NCBI GenBank assembly: GCA_027487575.1
Contig: JAIYDJ010000079.1
Coordinates: 25,754-89,753, forward strand
DNA from: Rhodobacter sp.
GTDB taxonomy: Bacteria > Pseudomonadota > Alphaproteobacteria > Rhodobacterales > Rhodobacteraceae
Direction of reading: 5' to 3'
DNA: 64,000 bases
The notes beneath the pieces were generated by a model. The model searched no databases and was not told the DNA's origin. It saw only the letters and a list, made by a program, of their open reading frames with translations. The stretch's first letter is position 1. Every line of letters starts with the position of its first letter. Shown here piece by piece: positions 8,343 through 18,100 of this stretch. The position numbers and the translations under genes are program-made.

Positions 8343-9250
8343 GCCGGAACGACGGCGGCAGGTTCGGGGTCTGGCGGCGGCAGGTCGCCCTTGATGGCGG
8401 GCGACTGCCCGGTCAGCATCCGCAGGATCGTGACCAGTTCGTCCTTCATCTTCTTGCGGTGCGCGACCCGGTCCAGCATTCCGTGATCCAGAAGGTATTC
8501 GGCCCGCTGAAACCCCTCGGGCAGCTTTTCGCGGATGGTCTGTTCGATCACGCGCGGGCCTGCAAAACAGATCAGGGCGTTCGGTTCAGCGATCTGCACA
8601 TCGCCCAGCATCGCATAGCTGGCCGTCACGCCGCCTGTCGTCGGATGGGTCAGAACCACAACATAGGGCAAGCGCGCCTCTTTCAGCATCTGCACCGCAA
8701 CAGTCGTGCGCGGCATCTGCATCAAAGACAAAATCCCTTCCTGCATCCGCGCGCCCCCGGCGGCGGAAAACAGCACCAGCGGCCGCTTCAGCGCGACCGC
8801 CCGCTGCGCGGCGGCGATCATCGCGTTGCCCACATACATGCCCATCGACCCGGCCATGAAGCTGAAATCCTGCGCGACGGCCACGATCGGCGTGCGTTGC
8901 ATCTCACCCTCGGCCACTAGCATCGCGTCCTTTTCGCCGGTCGCCTTCTGCGCCGCCTTCAGCCGTTCGGGATACTTCTTCTGGTCGCGGAAATGCAGCG
9001 GATCGACCAGCGCATCGGGCACCTTGACCTCGGTGAAGATGCCCCCGTCGAACAGCGCCCGAAACCGCTCGCGCGGGCTGATGGCCATGTGGTGATCACA
9101 CGACGTGCAGACGTTCAGATTGTCGGCCAGTTCCCGGTGAAACAGCATCGTTCCGCATTCGGGGCATTTCGTCCAAAGATTCTCGGGGACCTCGCGGCGC
9201 GAAAACAGCGAGTTGATCTTGGGGCGGACATAGTTGGAAATCCAGTTCAT
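8339..9250 (-). CDS. accD: Acetyl-CoA carboxylase carboxyltransferase subunit beta
   Basis: Beta subunit (303 aa) of the carboxyltransferase that makes malonyl-CoA for fatty-acid synthesis; its partner AccA is encoded elsewhere. The N-terminal four-cysteine zinc finger is visible (CPECGTMLF, then CTSCDHH), followed by the crotonase-like carboxyltransferase fold with [11 protein letters not shown] and [17 protein letters not shown]. Length is normal. First gene of the accD-folC pair. Confidence 0.97.
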   Translation of the reverse strand: MNWISNYVRPKINSLFSRREVPENLWTKCPECGTMLFHRELADNLNVCTSCDHHMAISPRERFRALFDGGIFTEVKVPDALVDPLHFRDQKKYPERLKAAQKATGEKDAMLVAEGEMQRTPIVAVAQDFSFMAGSMGMYVGNAMIAAAQRAVALKRPLVLFSAAGGARMQEGILSLMQMPRTTVAVQMLKEARLPYVVVLTHPTTGGVTASYAMLGDVQIAEPNALICFAGPRVIEQTIREKLPEGFQRAEYLLDHGMLDRVAHRKKMKDELVTILRMLTGQSPAIKGDLPPPDPEPAAVVPA

Positions 9251-9343
9251 CGGGTCTGGCCTTTGCTTCGCACGAGGTCTGGGAACATTCGGTTGCCCCC
9301 GAAATAAGGCGCAGGGGCCGGAAATGCAATCGGCGGTTCGGCG

Positions 9344-10504
9344 TCAGCCGCGCCTGCCCCCCCATTGCGCCAGCACCGACAGCGCCGCCGCCAGCGCGGC
9401 AAACCCCGCCCCCGCCAGCGCCATCCGAGCGCCCGGTCCGGCGACGATCAGATGCCCGCCGGTCGCCGACCCCAGCGACTGACCCAGGTAAACGACCGAC
9501 GTGTTCAGCGCGACCGTGGCCGATGCCAGCGCCGGGGCGATCGACACCAATCGGCTTTGCTGCAGCGAATTGGCGGCGAACCCGCCAAGCCCCCACAGGC
9601 AAACCCCGCCCAGAAATGCCGCATAGCTGCCCCATCCCGCCCAGATCACCAGCAGCCCCGCAAAAACGCAGATCAGCGCCAGCAGGATGCTGCGCTCCAC
9701 CCCGAACCGCCCGGCGAGCCTTGCGGCCGCAAAGTTGCCCGCCACACCGGCCGCGCCGCTGGCCAGAAAGGTCAGCCCGACGACATCCGCCCCCAGCCCG
9801 TAGGCCCGCGTCAGGATCGGCGCGACATAGGTGAACAGCGTGAACTGCCCCGACATCGAAAACAGCGTCACCCCCAGCACACACAGCAACCGCACATCCG
9901 TCAGCACCCGCACCCAGGACCCCAGCGCCAGCGCCTGCACCCGCAATCCGCCGGGCACCACCCGCCAGACCACCACGACCCCCAACGCCGACAGCGCCGC
10001 CATCACCAGAAAGGTCGCGCGCCAGCCCACGGCCTCACCGGCCAGCGCGCCAAGGGGAATGCCCAGCACCGACGCCAGCGACCAGCCGATGAAGATGAAC
10101 GCGATCGCCCCGCCCCGCCGGTCGGCAGGGACCAGAAGCCCGACCGTCGCCGCCGCCTGCGGGGTAAAGATCGCGGCCCCCACGACCGTCAGCGCCCGGA
10201 ACGCCAGCAAAAGCCCGAAGTCGGACGTGAACGCCGCCCCGACATGCCCGACCACATACAGCCCCAGCGCAAGGGTCAGCAGCACCCTGCGGTCCACCTG
10301 CGATGTCAGCCCGGCCAGCAAAGGCGCGCCAAAACCCACGACCAGCCCGCCCACTGTGATCATCAACCCCGCGCGGCCGGCCCCGACGCCCAGATCGGCC
10401 ATCATGACCGCCAAGAGACCGGCAGGCAGCAGAACCCCGGTTCCAATCAGCAGATTTCCGAACAGCAACGCCCAAAGCGCCCGTGTTGACTGTTGCCCCG
10501 TCAT
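9344..10504 (-). CDS. MFS transporter, DHA1-type drug/metabolite exporter
   Basis: A 386-residue inner-membrane protein with 12 predicted helices. The GLxxDRR-type loop between helices 2 and 3 is present as SQVDRRVLL, and helix 4 carries RALTVVGAAIFTP. It resembles AraJ/YdhP-type sugar or drug efflux proteins. The ATG at 10502-10504 is chosen because it starts just before the first membrane helix; the frame is open further upstream but encodes a charged, unconserved stretch. Substrate unknown. Confidence 0.88.
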   Translation of the reverse strand: MTGQQSTRALWALLFGNLLIGTGVLLPAGLLAVMMADLGVGAGRAGLMITVGGLVVGFGAPLLAGLTSQVDRRVLLTLALGLYVVGHVGAAFTSDFGLLLAFRALTVVGAAIFTPQAAATVGLLVPADRRGGAIAFIFIGWSLASVLGIPLGALAGEAVGWRATFLVMAALSALGVVVVWRVVPGGLRVQALALGSWVRVLTDVRLLCVLGVTLFSMSGQFTLFTYVAPILTRAYGLGADVVGLTFLASGAAGVAGNFAAARLAGRFGVERSILLALICVFAGLLVIWAGWGSYAAFLGGVCLWGLGGFAANSLQQSRLVSIAPALASATVALNTSVVYLGQSLGSATGGHLIVAGPGARMALAGAGFAALAAALSVLAQWGGRRG

Positions 10505-10605
10505 GCCGCACCCCGTTTGATCCACGCGCGGACCAACCCCCCCGGATCGCGGCTTGTCAACCCCTGCGGCGTCGGAGCATGGCCCGCAGCCCTGTCCCGA
10601 AGGGC

Positions 10606-10627
10606 TTGCGGCAAAAGCTTGCCGCAA
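10606..10627. repeat. Perfect 9-bp hairpin in the MFS / lipoprotein gap
   Basis: TTGCGGCAA-AAGC-TTGCCGCAA, a perfect stem with a four-base loop in the space between divergent genes. There is no T-run after it. It could be a protein-binding site or a structured leader for the gene at 10678. Confidence 0.45.
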
Positions 10628-10677
10628 CGGTGCAGAGCCCCTATGCCGGTGCAGCCAGACCTTTCCGAGTGACCCCC

Positions 10678-11265
10678 ATGCCCGCTGCCCTGCCCCTCTG
10701 CCGAAACCTTCGGTCTGCCGCAGCGCTCGCCATGGCGCTGATGGGTGCGGGGTGCCAGATGACCAACTCGCCCTTGGCGCAACCGCCCACGCCGGTTCTG
10801 GGCGGTGTCGTGTCGGTGGCCGGGCCACGCGGCTATTGCGTCGATCCAGCCGCCACGCGCGAACTGGCGGATGCAGCGGTGGCGCTGATCGGGCGGTGTC
10901 CCGGCTCGGTGGAGGTTGCCCCGGCGCTTCTGACCATGACGGTCGGCCCCGCCGCGTCGGCCGGTGTGCTTGCGGCCGGAGGGCCTGCGCTGACCGACTA
11001 CTTCACGTCGACCGCCGGGCGCGCCGCGCTCAGCCGGTCGGGCCGGGCTTCTGATGTCAAGGTGATTGTGGCGGTCGGTGCGGGGGACGCGTATTTTCTG
11101 CATCTGCAGGACCGTCGCGCGGGCGAATACTGGCGCGCCGTCGTGGGGTTGAGCGGGCGGCTGGTCACCTTGTCGGCGAACGGAACGCAAGGGGCGCCGC
11201 TGCCCCCGCCTGTCGGACGCGCGTTGCTGGACGCGACCCTGATCGCCCTGCGCCGGGTCAACTGA
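10678..11265 (+). CDS. Probable exported or lipid-anchored protein, unknown function
   Basis: About 195 residues with an N-terminal hydrophobic segment ending in MALMGAGC, which may be a weak lipobox (Gly instead of Leu at -3) or a normal signal peptide. The mature part is Ala/Gly-rich with two further cysteines (YCVD, GRCPG) that could form a disulfide. The ATG at 10678 is chosen because it opens directly into the signal sequence; the frame is open further upstream without a better start. No family recognised. It is divergent from the MFS gene. Confidence 0.7.
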   Translation: MPAALPLCRNLRSAAALAMALMGAGCQMTNSPLAQPPTPVLGGVVSVAGPRGYCVDPAATRELADAAVALIGRCPGSVEVAPALLTMTVGPAASAGVLAAGGPALTDYFTSTAGRAALSRSGRASDVKVIVAVGAGDAYFLHLQDRRAGEYWRAVVGLSGRLVTLSANGTQGAPLPPPVGRALLDATLIALRRVN

Positions 11266-11411
11266 CCGCCCGGAACACCGCCAGCCCGCACACAGGATTT
11301 CGGGCCGCGCCCCGGCTTTGGGGTGGAGTCGTCAATAAAAACGCGCGATAGATGAATCGTTTCCACAGCGTCGACAACCGATGCGACGCAACAGATCAGG
11401 TGCAGGCAACA

Positions 11412-12185
11412 ATGGCAGGACGGATGGCAGGGCTGATCGAGGGGTTCCTGCACAAACGCGTGCTGCGCCGCTGGAAACAGGCGGCGGACCTGGCAGATCA
11501 GGCCGACCCTGAAACCCTGCGCACCCTGCGGTCGCGCGCCCGGGGGCTGCGCCGCAATCTGGACCGGGTGATCCACGTCGCGGAACACCGGCTGGCGCTG
11601 CCGGTCATCGGGTCGAACGTTATGCGCAAGCCGATGGGCACCGACTGGTCCTGGCGCCCCGCCCTGTGGAAGGGGCCGATCCCGGTTCCCGGCTTTTCCT
11701 CGGTGCCCGGCAAGGCCGTGATCAGTGACGGAACCACGATCTTTCACGACTGCCGCCGGTCCGAACTGACGATCCGCCAGATCCGCAACACCCGCGCCGC
11801 CGACATTGCGCCCTTCGGCTTTCGCATGGACGTGTTCCGGTTCGACGGGTCGTTCCTGAGCCTTGTCATCGACCTGCCGGAAGAGGGCGCGCGCGGCCTG
11901 AAGCTGAAGCACCTTCTGCGGATGGATGTGATCGTCGAGATGGAAAAACCGTTGGAAATCTTTGCAAGGCTCAACATCAAGCACGGCCCCAACGTCGAAC
12001 AGATCGTGCGCGAACTGCCTCTGAACGAAGAAGAGGTGGCGGTGGAATTCGACCTCGCCTATTCCAAGATGAATGAGAAGCGGGTCGAAAAGCTGTGGGT
12101 CGACCTGATTTTCGAAGGTCCGGAAATGAACCAGATCATCCTGCGCGACGTGACATTCTCGCGCCGTCCGCGCGCCGAACTGTGA
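11412..12185 (+). CDS. Conserved Rhodobacteraceae protein, DUF6478-like
   Basis: A 257-residue cytosolic protein with a basic N-terminal helix (KRVLRRWKQAADLADQ) and a soluble mixed alpha/beta body. It matches from memory the DUF6478 proteins seen in many Rhodobacteraceae. The function is unknown. The ATG at 11412 is chosen over an upstream in-frame ATG (11352) because the extension is unlikely coding. It is followed after 7 bases by another small conserved gene, so the two form an operon. Confidence 0.75.
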   Translation: MAGRMAGLIEGFLHKRVLRRWKQAADLADQADPETLRTLRSRARGLRRNLDRVIHVAEHRLALPVIGSNVMRKPMGTDWSWRPALWKGPIPVPGFSSVPGKAVISDGTTIFHDCRRSELTIRQIRNTRAADIAPFGFRMDVFRFDGSFLSLVIDLPEEGARGLKLKHLLRMDVIVEMEKPLEIFARLNIKHGPNVEQIVRELPLNEEEVAVEFDLAYSKMNEKRVEKLWVDLIFEGPEMNQIILRDVTFSRRPRAEL

Positions 12186-12192
12186 GGCTGAC

Positions 12193-12567
12193 ATGGCAGA
12201 CCTGATCCTGACGAAAACCCGCATCCGTGCCGGGGTGTGGGAAGGCGTGCTGACCGGGGCCGGAGCGGCCCCCGCGGTGCAGGTCATCCTGCAGGACACA
12301 GTGCTGGACGGTATCACCCTGACCCCGGTCGAGGGACGGGCCGGTGAACATGCGGTGCGCGTGCCGATCCCGTCCGACGTCCTGTCGGAAGGCGTGCAGA
12401 CCTTCATCCTGCGGGATCAGGTCAGTGGCGAAAAGCTGGGGCACTTCACCGTCATCACGGGCGTGGCCCTTGAAGACGACATCCGGGCCGAGATCGACCT
12501 GCTGCGTGCCGAACTCGACATGCTGAAGCGCGCGTTCCGCCGCCACTGCCTTGAAACGATGGGCTGA
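12193..12567 (+). CDS. Conserved hypothetical protein, 124 aa
   Basis: Small soluble protein. The first ~95 residues are predicted beta-rich (TRIRAGVWEGVLTG...), and the C terminus is a charged helix (DIRAEIDLLRAELDMLKRAF) with heptad-like leucines that may form a coiled coil. It follows the DUF6478-like gene by 7 bases. No family recognised; a structural or adaptor role alongside its neighbour is a guess. Confidence 0.65.
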   Translation: MADLILTKTRIRAGVWEGVLTGAGAAPAVQVILQDTVLDGITLTPVEGRAGEHAVRVPIPSDVLSEGVQTFILRDQVSGEKLGHFTVITGVALEDDIRAEIDLLRAELDMLKRAFRRHCLETMG

Positions 12568-12924
12568 CTAGGCCCGGCCTTTGGGCAACAGCGCGATGGG
12601 CGCGTTTTCGTTCCGCCAATAGTCCAATGCCGGGCCGTCCGTCACCTGCGTCGAGCGTTTGAAGCCACAGATCAGCACGCCATTTTCGGCCGTGGACGCC
12701 ACGATCAGGCATTGCGCGATGTGACGCGCGCCGTCGTACAGATCGACCAGACCGCGCAGGTGCGGCGTAAGACTGGCGTCAAGCTGCATTTCGTCGTCCG
12801 AAAGCTGCAGCACCGGAAAGATCGCTGCGCCCACCTGAACCCTAAGCCGGGCCTGTCGCTTGCGGTCGCGCTTGCGGGCGGCATCAAGCCCGTCTCGCAC
12901 CTCTTTGGGAAGGAATTCCAGCAT
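12568..12924 (-). CDS. Conserved hypothetical protein, 118 aa, PilZ-like size
   Basis: Starts with a basic helix (MLEFLPKEVRDGLDAARKRD) and continues as a beta-rich domain of about 85 residues. The size suggests a compact single-domain barrel, but no RxxxR PilZ motif in the usual place is certain. It abuts the convergent 124-aa gene with no gap. Function unknown. Confidence 0.65.
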   Translation of the reverse strand: MLEFLPKEVRDGLDAARKRDRKRQARLRVQVGAAIFPVLQLSDDEMQLDASLTPHLRGLVDLYDGARHIAQCLIVASTAENGVLICGFKRSTQVTDGPALDYWRNENAPIALLPKGRA

Positions 12925-13101
12925 CGTCAGGCCTCCGTTCCGGCAAAGTCTGCCTCAAAAAGAGTTAACATCAAGGCCACTGCTCGTTGTTGCGGCAATG
13001 TATCAATCCTGTGATGTGCAAGTCACAACACGGGTACGTTCCGGATGGTTCCGCTTGCGTGCCGTGCCTGCTAGGATGTCCAGACCTGTCCGGAGAAGCC
13101 C

Positions 13102-14268
13102 ATGCGCCTGTTGTTCACCGCCCTCGCCGCCCTTTCGCTGCCCCCGACCGCGCTTGCAGCGCCCTGTGGCGGGGATTTTGCCGGTTTCCTGTCCGAATTG
13201 GCTGACGAGGCCACAACGGCCGGGTTGCCCGATGATTCGGTGAAAGAATTTTTCACGGGTGCCCGGCAAGACCCGGCGGTCCTGAAGGCTGATCGCAATC
13301 AGGGGGTGTTTCGCAAGACGTTCCTCGACTTTTCGCAAAGCCTTATCTCGAAGTCCCGGTTGCAGAATGGTCTCGCTGCGGCGCAGAAACATGCTGTGAC
13401 ATTTGACCGTGCAAATGCAGAATTTGGCGTGTCGCGCGGTATCCTGCTGGCCTTCTGGGCGTTCGAGACCGACTTCGGTCAGGTCCAAGGCGACTTCAAC
13501 ACACGCAACGCGCTGCTGACCCTGGCTCACGACTGCCGTCGCCCCGACCTGTTCCAGCCGCAGGTTCTGGCCGCCATCGAGTTGACGGCGGCGGGTGGCA
13601 TGGACCCGGCCACCACGACTGGTGCCTGGGCGGGCGAGATCGGCATGGTGCAGATGCTGCCGCGCGACATCCTGGGTCTTGGTCAGGACGGCGACGGCGA
13701 CGGGGTGGTCAACCTCAAGACCAGCCCGGCCGACGCGCTGCTGTCGGGCGCTGCGTTGTTGCAGCATCACGGCTGGCGTGCAAGCGAACCCTGGCTGCAG
13801 GAAGTGACGCTGCCCGACGATCTCGACTGGTCGCTGACCGGGCTTGACACCCTGCGCCCCGCCTCCGACTGGGCTGCGATGGGCGTGACCCCGCGCAACG
13901 GTCCCCTGCCCGACCTGCCTGCCTCGGTCCTGTTGCCGCAAGGACGCAAGGGGCCGGCCTTTCTGGCCTATCCCAACTTCCGCGTGCTGTTCGAATGGAA
14001 CAAAAGCTTCGTGTACGTGACAACGGCGGCCTATTTCGCGACCCGGCTGGAAGGCGCGCCACCCTATGCCGCGGGCAACCCCGACCCGGCGCTGTCGGGT
14101 GACCAGATGCAGACCCTGCAGGAGAAACTTGCGGCACTTGGGCATGACGTGGGCAAGATCGACGGCATCCTAGGGGCTGCCACTCGCGCTGCAGTGCAGA
14201 AGGAACAGGCGCGCCTCGGCCTTCCTGCCGACGCCTGGCCGACCGAGGAGTTGCTGAATGGCCTCTGA
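13102..14268 (+). CDS. Lytic murein transglycosylase (MltB-like) with peptidoglycan-binding domain
   Basis: A 388-residue periplasmic enzyme that cleaves the MurNAc-GlcNAc bond of peptidoglycan to anhydro ends. It has a signal peptide (residues 1-20), the SLT/MltB fold with the catalytic Glu in AFWAFETDFG and the GEIGMVQMLPRD segment, and a C-terminal peptidoglycan-binding domain (LQEKLAALGHDVGKIDGILG). CGGAGAAG precedes the ATG. The stop overlaps the next gene by 11 bases. Confidence 0.93.
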   Translation: MRLLFTALAALSLPPTALAAPCGGDFAGFLSELADEATTAGLPDDSVKEFFTGARQDPAVLKADRNQGVFRKTFLDFSQSLISKSRLQNGLAAAQKHAVTFDRANAEFGVSRGILLAFWAFETDFGQVQGDFNTRNALLTLAHDCRRPDLFQPQVLAAIELTAAGGMDPATTTGAWAGEIGMVQMLPRDILGLGQDGDGDGVVNLKTSPADALLSGAALLQHHGWRASEPWLQEVTLPDDLDWSLTGLDTLRPASDWAAMGVTPRNGPLPDLPASVLLPQGRKGPAFLAYPNFRVLFEWNKSFVYVTTAAYFATRLEGAPPYAAGNPDPALSGDQMQTLQEKLAALGHDVGKIDGILGAATRAAVQKEQARLGLPADAWPTEELLNGL

Positions 14269-14815
14269 CCCCGTGACGGCGGCAGAACTCGCCGCCGCCT
14301 TGCCGCATGTGCTGGACGCCCCGAAAACCGACGCCGGCATCACGATGCTGTGCATCCGCCCCGCCCGAAACCAGCGACAGTTCACCAACCGTCTGCACAT
14401 GACCCGCGCCGACGGCATTGTCGGCGACCGCTGGCGCGCCACGGCCTGGCTGACACTTCCGGACGGATCGCCGGACCCGCAGATCCAGGTCTCGATCCTG
14501 CCCGCACGCGTGCTGGATCTTGTCTGGCGCAACCGCGATACGGTGGTGCATCCGGGCGACAACATCGTGGCCGACCTCGACTGCACCGAGGCGAACCTTC
14601 CCCCCGGCACGCTGATCCGCGCCGGGACCGCCGTGCTTCGGGTCACCCTCGAATTCAACGACGGCTGCGTGAAATGGAAGACCCGCCACGGCGAGGCCGC
14701 GAAAGACTGGATCACCGCCCCCGGCCACCCGCCGCTGCGCCTGCGCGGCATCTTCTGTTCGGTGGAACAGGATGGCGAGGTGACGTTGTCCGACCGGCTG
14801 GTCGTGTTGCGCTAG
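14258..14815 (+). CDS. MOSC domain protein
   Basis: A 185-residue MOSC (MoCo sulfurase C-terminal) protein. Family hallmarks are GIVGDRW near residue 50 and the conserved Cys in NDGCVKWKTRHG, thought to carry sulfur or bind a cofactor. Members act on molybdenum cofactor-related or N-hydroxylated substrates, but stand-alone forms like this are mostly uncharacterised. It overlaps the transglycosylase gene and is probably cotranscribed with it. A terminator-like hairpin lies 94 bases downstream. Confidence 0.88.
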   Translation: MASDPVTAAELAAALPHVLDAPKTDAGITMLCIRPARNQRQFTNRLHMTRADGIVGDRWRATAWLTLPDGSPDPQIQVSILPARVLDLVWRNRDTVVHPGDNIVADLDCTEANLPPGTLIRAGTAVLRVTLEFNDGCVKWKTRHGEAAKDWITAPGHPPLRLRGIFCSVEQDGEVTLSDRLVVLR

Positions 14816-15139
14816 TCCTGAACCGAAGTTGGTCTTTGCTTTTCGTCAAGGAATGCACATCAATCTGGGCATCCGACAGTTCAACGACCAAGGACTTACC
14901 TTGAGAACGACGCGGTGGGGTGCGACCCCGCCGGGTCTCCTTTTTTTCGGGGTTACGATCCGATCCAAAGGCGGATGGCGGCAATCATCAGCGTTCCCGC
15001 AGCGACCAGCACCATCCACCCACTTCCGATACTTCCTTTCCTCCAGTCTCCTCACCGCCGTTCGCCGCGAAGGATCGCGGCCAGCAAGGGCTATCGGTGC
15101 TTGGTTTACAAAAAGTCCATGTGCGGAGGTGGGACAACC
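14816..15139. other. 324-bp gap between the MOSC gene and smc
   Basis: The left part ends in a good intrinsic terminator (14909-14947). The stretch 14822-14947 contains complementary blocks (TTGGTC near 14830, GACCAA near 14886) and could be the 3' UTR of the MOSC transcript or a small RNA. On the minus strand a 20-codon frame (ATG near 14994, ends MIAAIRLWIGS) with purine-rich leader could encode a tiny hydrophobic peptide, but its ribosome-binding site is too far away. Nothing else is visible. Confidence 0.5.
14909..14947 (+). terminator. Intrinsic terminator downstream of the MOSC gene
   Basis: A GC-rich stem of 12 pairs with one mismatch (14909-14920 with 14926-14937, loop TGCGA) is followed after three bases by seven T residues. 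This is the clearest Rho-independent terminator in the window. It could also end a short RNA that begins after 14815. Confidence 0.75.
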
Positions 15140-18100
15140 CTACGCCACCAGCGCCGCCGCCTTCTTCAGGTCCACGCTGACAAGCTGGCTGACACCCTGT
15201 TCGGCCATCGTCACCCCGAAAAGCCGGTCCATCCGCGCCATCGTCACGGCATGGTGGGTGATGATCAGGAACCGCGTGTCGGTGCGCCGGGTCATCTCGT
15301 CCAGAAGATCGCAGAACCGCGTTACGTTGGCGTCGTCCAATGGCGCGTCCACCTCGTCCAGCACGCAGATCGGGGCCGGATTGGCCAGAAACACCCCGAA
15401 GATCAACGCCAGCGCGGTCAATGTCTGTTCGCCCCCCGAAAGAAGGCTCAGAACAGCCAGCTTCTTGCCCGGAGGCTGGCACATGATCTCAAGCCCCGCC
15501 TCCAGCGGATCGTCGGATTCCACCAGAACCAGCCGCGCCTCGCCGCCGCCGAACAGATGGGTGAACAGCGTGGCGAAGTTGGCGTTCACCTGTTCGAACG
15601 CCGTCAGCAGCCGTTCGCGCCCTTCGCGGTTCAGGCTGGCGATGCCGGACCGCAGTTTCTTGATGGCCTCTTCCAGATCAAGCTTTTCGTCGGCCAGCAT
15701 CCGGTACTCGGTATCGACGGCCTTTGCGTCTTCTTCGGCGCGCAGGTTCACAGCCCCCAACGCCTCGCGCTGGCGCTTCAACCGGGTCACGTCCGCGTCC
15801 AGAAGATCGGCGGCCGGCATGCGATCCGGCTCGACCTTCAGCGTCGACAACAGTTGCGCCGGGGTGGCACCTGTTTCTTCTGCAATCCGGGCGGCGGCCT
15901 GCTCCACAGCCCCCTGTGCCGCCTCGCTGCGCGCCTCGGCAACAGCGCGGGCCTCGCGCGCCTCGCCTGCCAGCCGTTCGGCGTCGCGTTCGGCCAGCAT
16001 CGCAGCGCGCAGGACGGCCTCGGCGCGGGCCAGATCTTCGGCGGCCAGACGGCGCCGGTCCTCGGCCTCGGCCATCGCCTCGCTCAGCGCCTCGCGGCGA
16101 ATCGCGATGTCTTCGGGGGCGATCCGCGCTTCCTCAAGCTCGGCTTCCGCCTCGGCGCGACGGGCGGCAAGCTCTGCGTTGCGCCGCTCTGCCGTTTCGG
16201 CCCGCGCCTGCCAACCGGCTTGTTCGCGCTGCGCCTCGGCACGGCGGCGCATCCGCGCCTCGCCGTCACGTCGGCGTTCATCCTGTGCCGACCGGCGGGT
16301 CAGCATGGCGAGACGCGCCGTTTCGACCATCAGCCGCGCCCGGTCCACCCCGCTGCGCGCCTCGGCCAGATCGCCCAGATCTTCTGCCCCGGCCAGTGCC
16401 TCTTCCAGACGGGCCTGTGCCTCGGCGGCCTCGGCTGTGAAGCGCGCAACGGCCAGCCCGGCCGCCTCGTGCCGCCCCGACGCAAGCGACCTGTCCCCTT
16501 CGGCCCGCGCCGCCACCCGTGCGGCCTCGGCCACCCGCGCCTCTGCAGCCCGCCGCGCCACCCGCGCCTGTTCTTCGGCACGGGTGAGGCCAGCGAGTTG
16601 GTCCTGCACCGCCGCATGGCCCCCCACCGCCGTTTCGGCCCGCGCCTCGGCCTCGTCCAGATCGCGCCGCAGCGCCGCCAGCCGGTTGATCTGCTGCAGA
16701 CGCAAGGCCGCGGCTGATGGCGCGGCTTCCGCCCCCGCGACATACCCGTCCCAGCGCCACAGATCGCCCGCCCGGCTGACCAGCCGCTGTCCCGGCAGCA
16801 ACGCCGCTTGTAGCAACGGGCCCTGCGCCGGGTCCACCACACCGATCTGCGACAACCGCCGCGCCAGAACCCCCGGTGCACCCACGACCCCGGCCAACGG
16901 CATCGCGCCGGGCGGCAGGTTTTGCGGCGCGCCATACTCTGCCAGCAGCCGCCAGCCCGACCCATTCTCGGCCTCGGACGCCCGCAGGTCGTCCGCCAGT
17001 GCAGCCCCCAAAGCCGCCTCGTACCCCGGCGTGACCTGAACCCGGTCCAGCAGCGCCGACCCCGATCCGGCCTCGCGCGCGACCAGCCGCGCCAGCCCCG
17101 CCACCTCGGCACGCAGCGCATTCCGCTCGCCCTCGGCCTGCGACCGCGCGGCCCGCGCCTCGCCTTCGCGCGTCTGCCCCTCGGCCCGCGCCGCTTCGGC
17201 CTGCGCCAGCGCGTCTTCGGTCGCCTCGGCCAGCGCTGCAGCCGCCTCGGCCGCTTCCTCGGCCCCGGCGTAGGCGTCTTCGGCGGCCTCGACCGCCGCA
17301 GCGGCCGCGGCAACCGCAACCCTTGCCCGCGCGGCCTCGGCCCCGGCACGTTCCAGCACCGCGCGGGTGTCCGCCACCAGCCGCTGCACCGACTGGTGCC
17401 GCGCCGCCAGCCGGGCTGCGTCCTCGGTCGCCTCGGCCAGCGCGGCCTCGGCCGTGGCCAGAGCCCCGGCCGCCTCGCGCGCGGCCTCCACCGCTTCGGC
17501 CAGGGCCTCGTCGTGCCCTTCATGCGCACGGGTGAGCTGTTCGACCTCCCAGGCCAGCCGCTCCAGCACCTCGCCCGCGTCGCGGGTCAGACCGGCCTCG
17601 CGCTCGGCATCCAGCGCCAGTTGCGCAATGCGACCCCGCAGCGCCTCGATCGTTCCGCGCGCGCGGGCTTCTTCGACACCCAATGCCTCGCGCTGCAGGA
17701 TCAGCCGCTGCAAGATCACCCCGGCCACCGCTTCGGCCTCGCGCAGGGCCGGCAACCGGTCTTCGGCCTCGGCCCGCGCGGCCCCTGCGGCGCGCGCCAC
17801 CGCTTCGGCCCGCCCCGCCTCGGCCAGACGGCCCCGCAGCGCGGCCTCGGCCTCCAGCCGCGCGACATCGGCCTCGCGCCAGCGCAGCCAGCGCAGCATC
17901 CCTTCGGCCCGCCGCAGATCTTCGCCGATCTCGCGGTAGCGCGCCGCCTGTTTGGCCTGCCGCACCAGAACCGACAACTGCTGCGCGAGCGCCTCCAGCA
18001 CATCATCCACCCGCAACAGGTTCTGTTCCGCCGCCGACAGCCGCAACTCGGCCTCGTGGCGGCGCTGGTACAGGCCGGAAATCCCTGCCGCCTCTTCCAG

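Noticed and set aside
13028..13053. AAC-N18-GTTCC, a possible minus-strand stress promoter for the 118-aa gene
   Set aside because: Spacing is 18, while all eight accepted sites have 17, and it lies over 100 bases from the start codon.
14937..14996. 20-codon minus-strand frame for a hydrophobic peptide
   Set aside because: Too short, the GGAGG is about 24 bases from the ATG, and the frame is closed just upstream; only mentioned with the gap.
14829..17039. Long plus-strand frame (736 codons) opposite smc
   Set aside because: Ser/Ala/Arg-rich shadow caused by the Ala/Glu-biased coiled coil of smc; no ribosome-binding site or family features.
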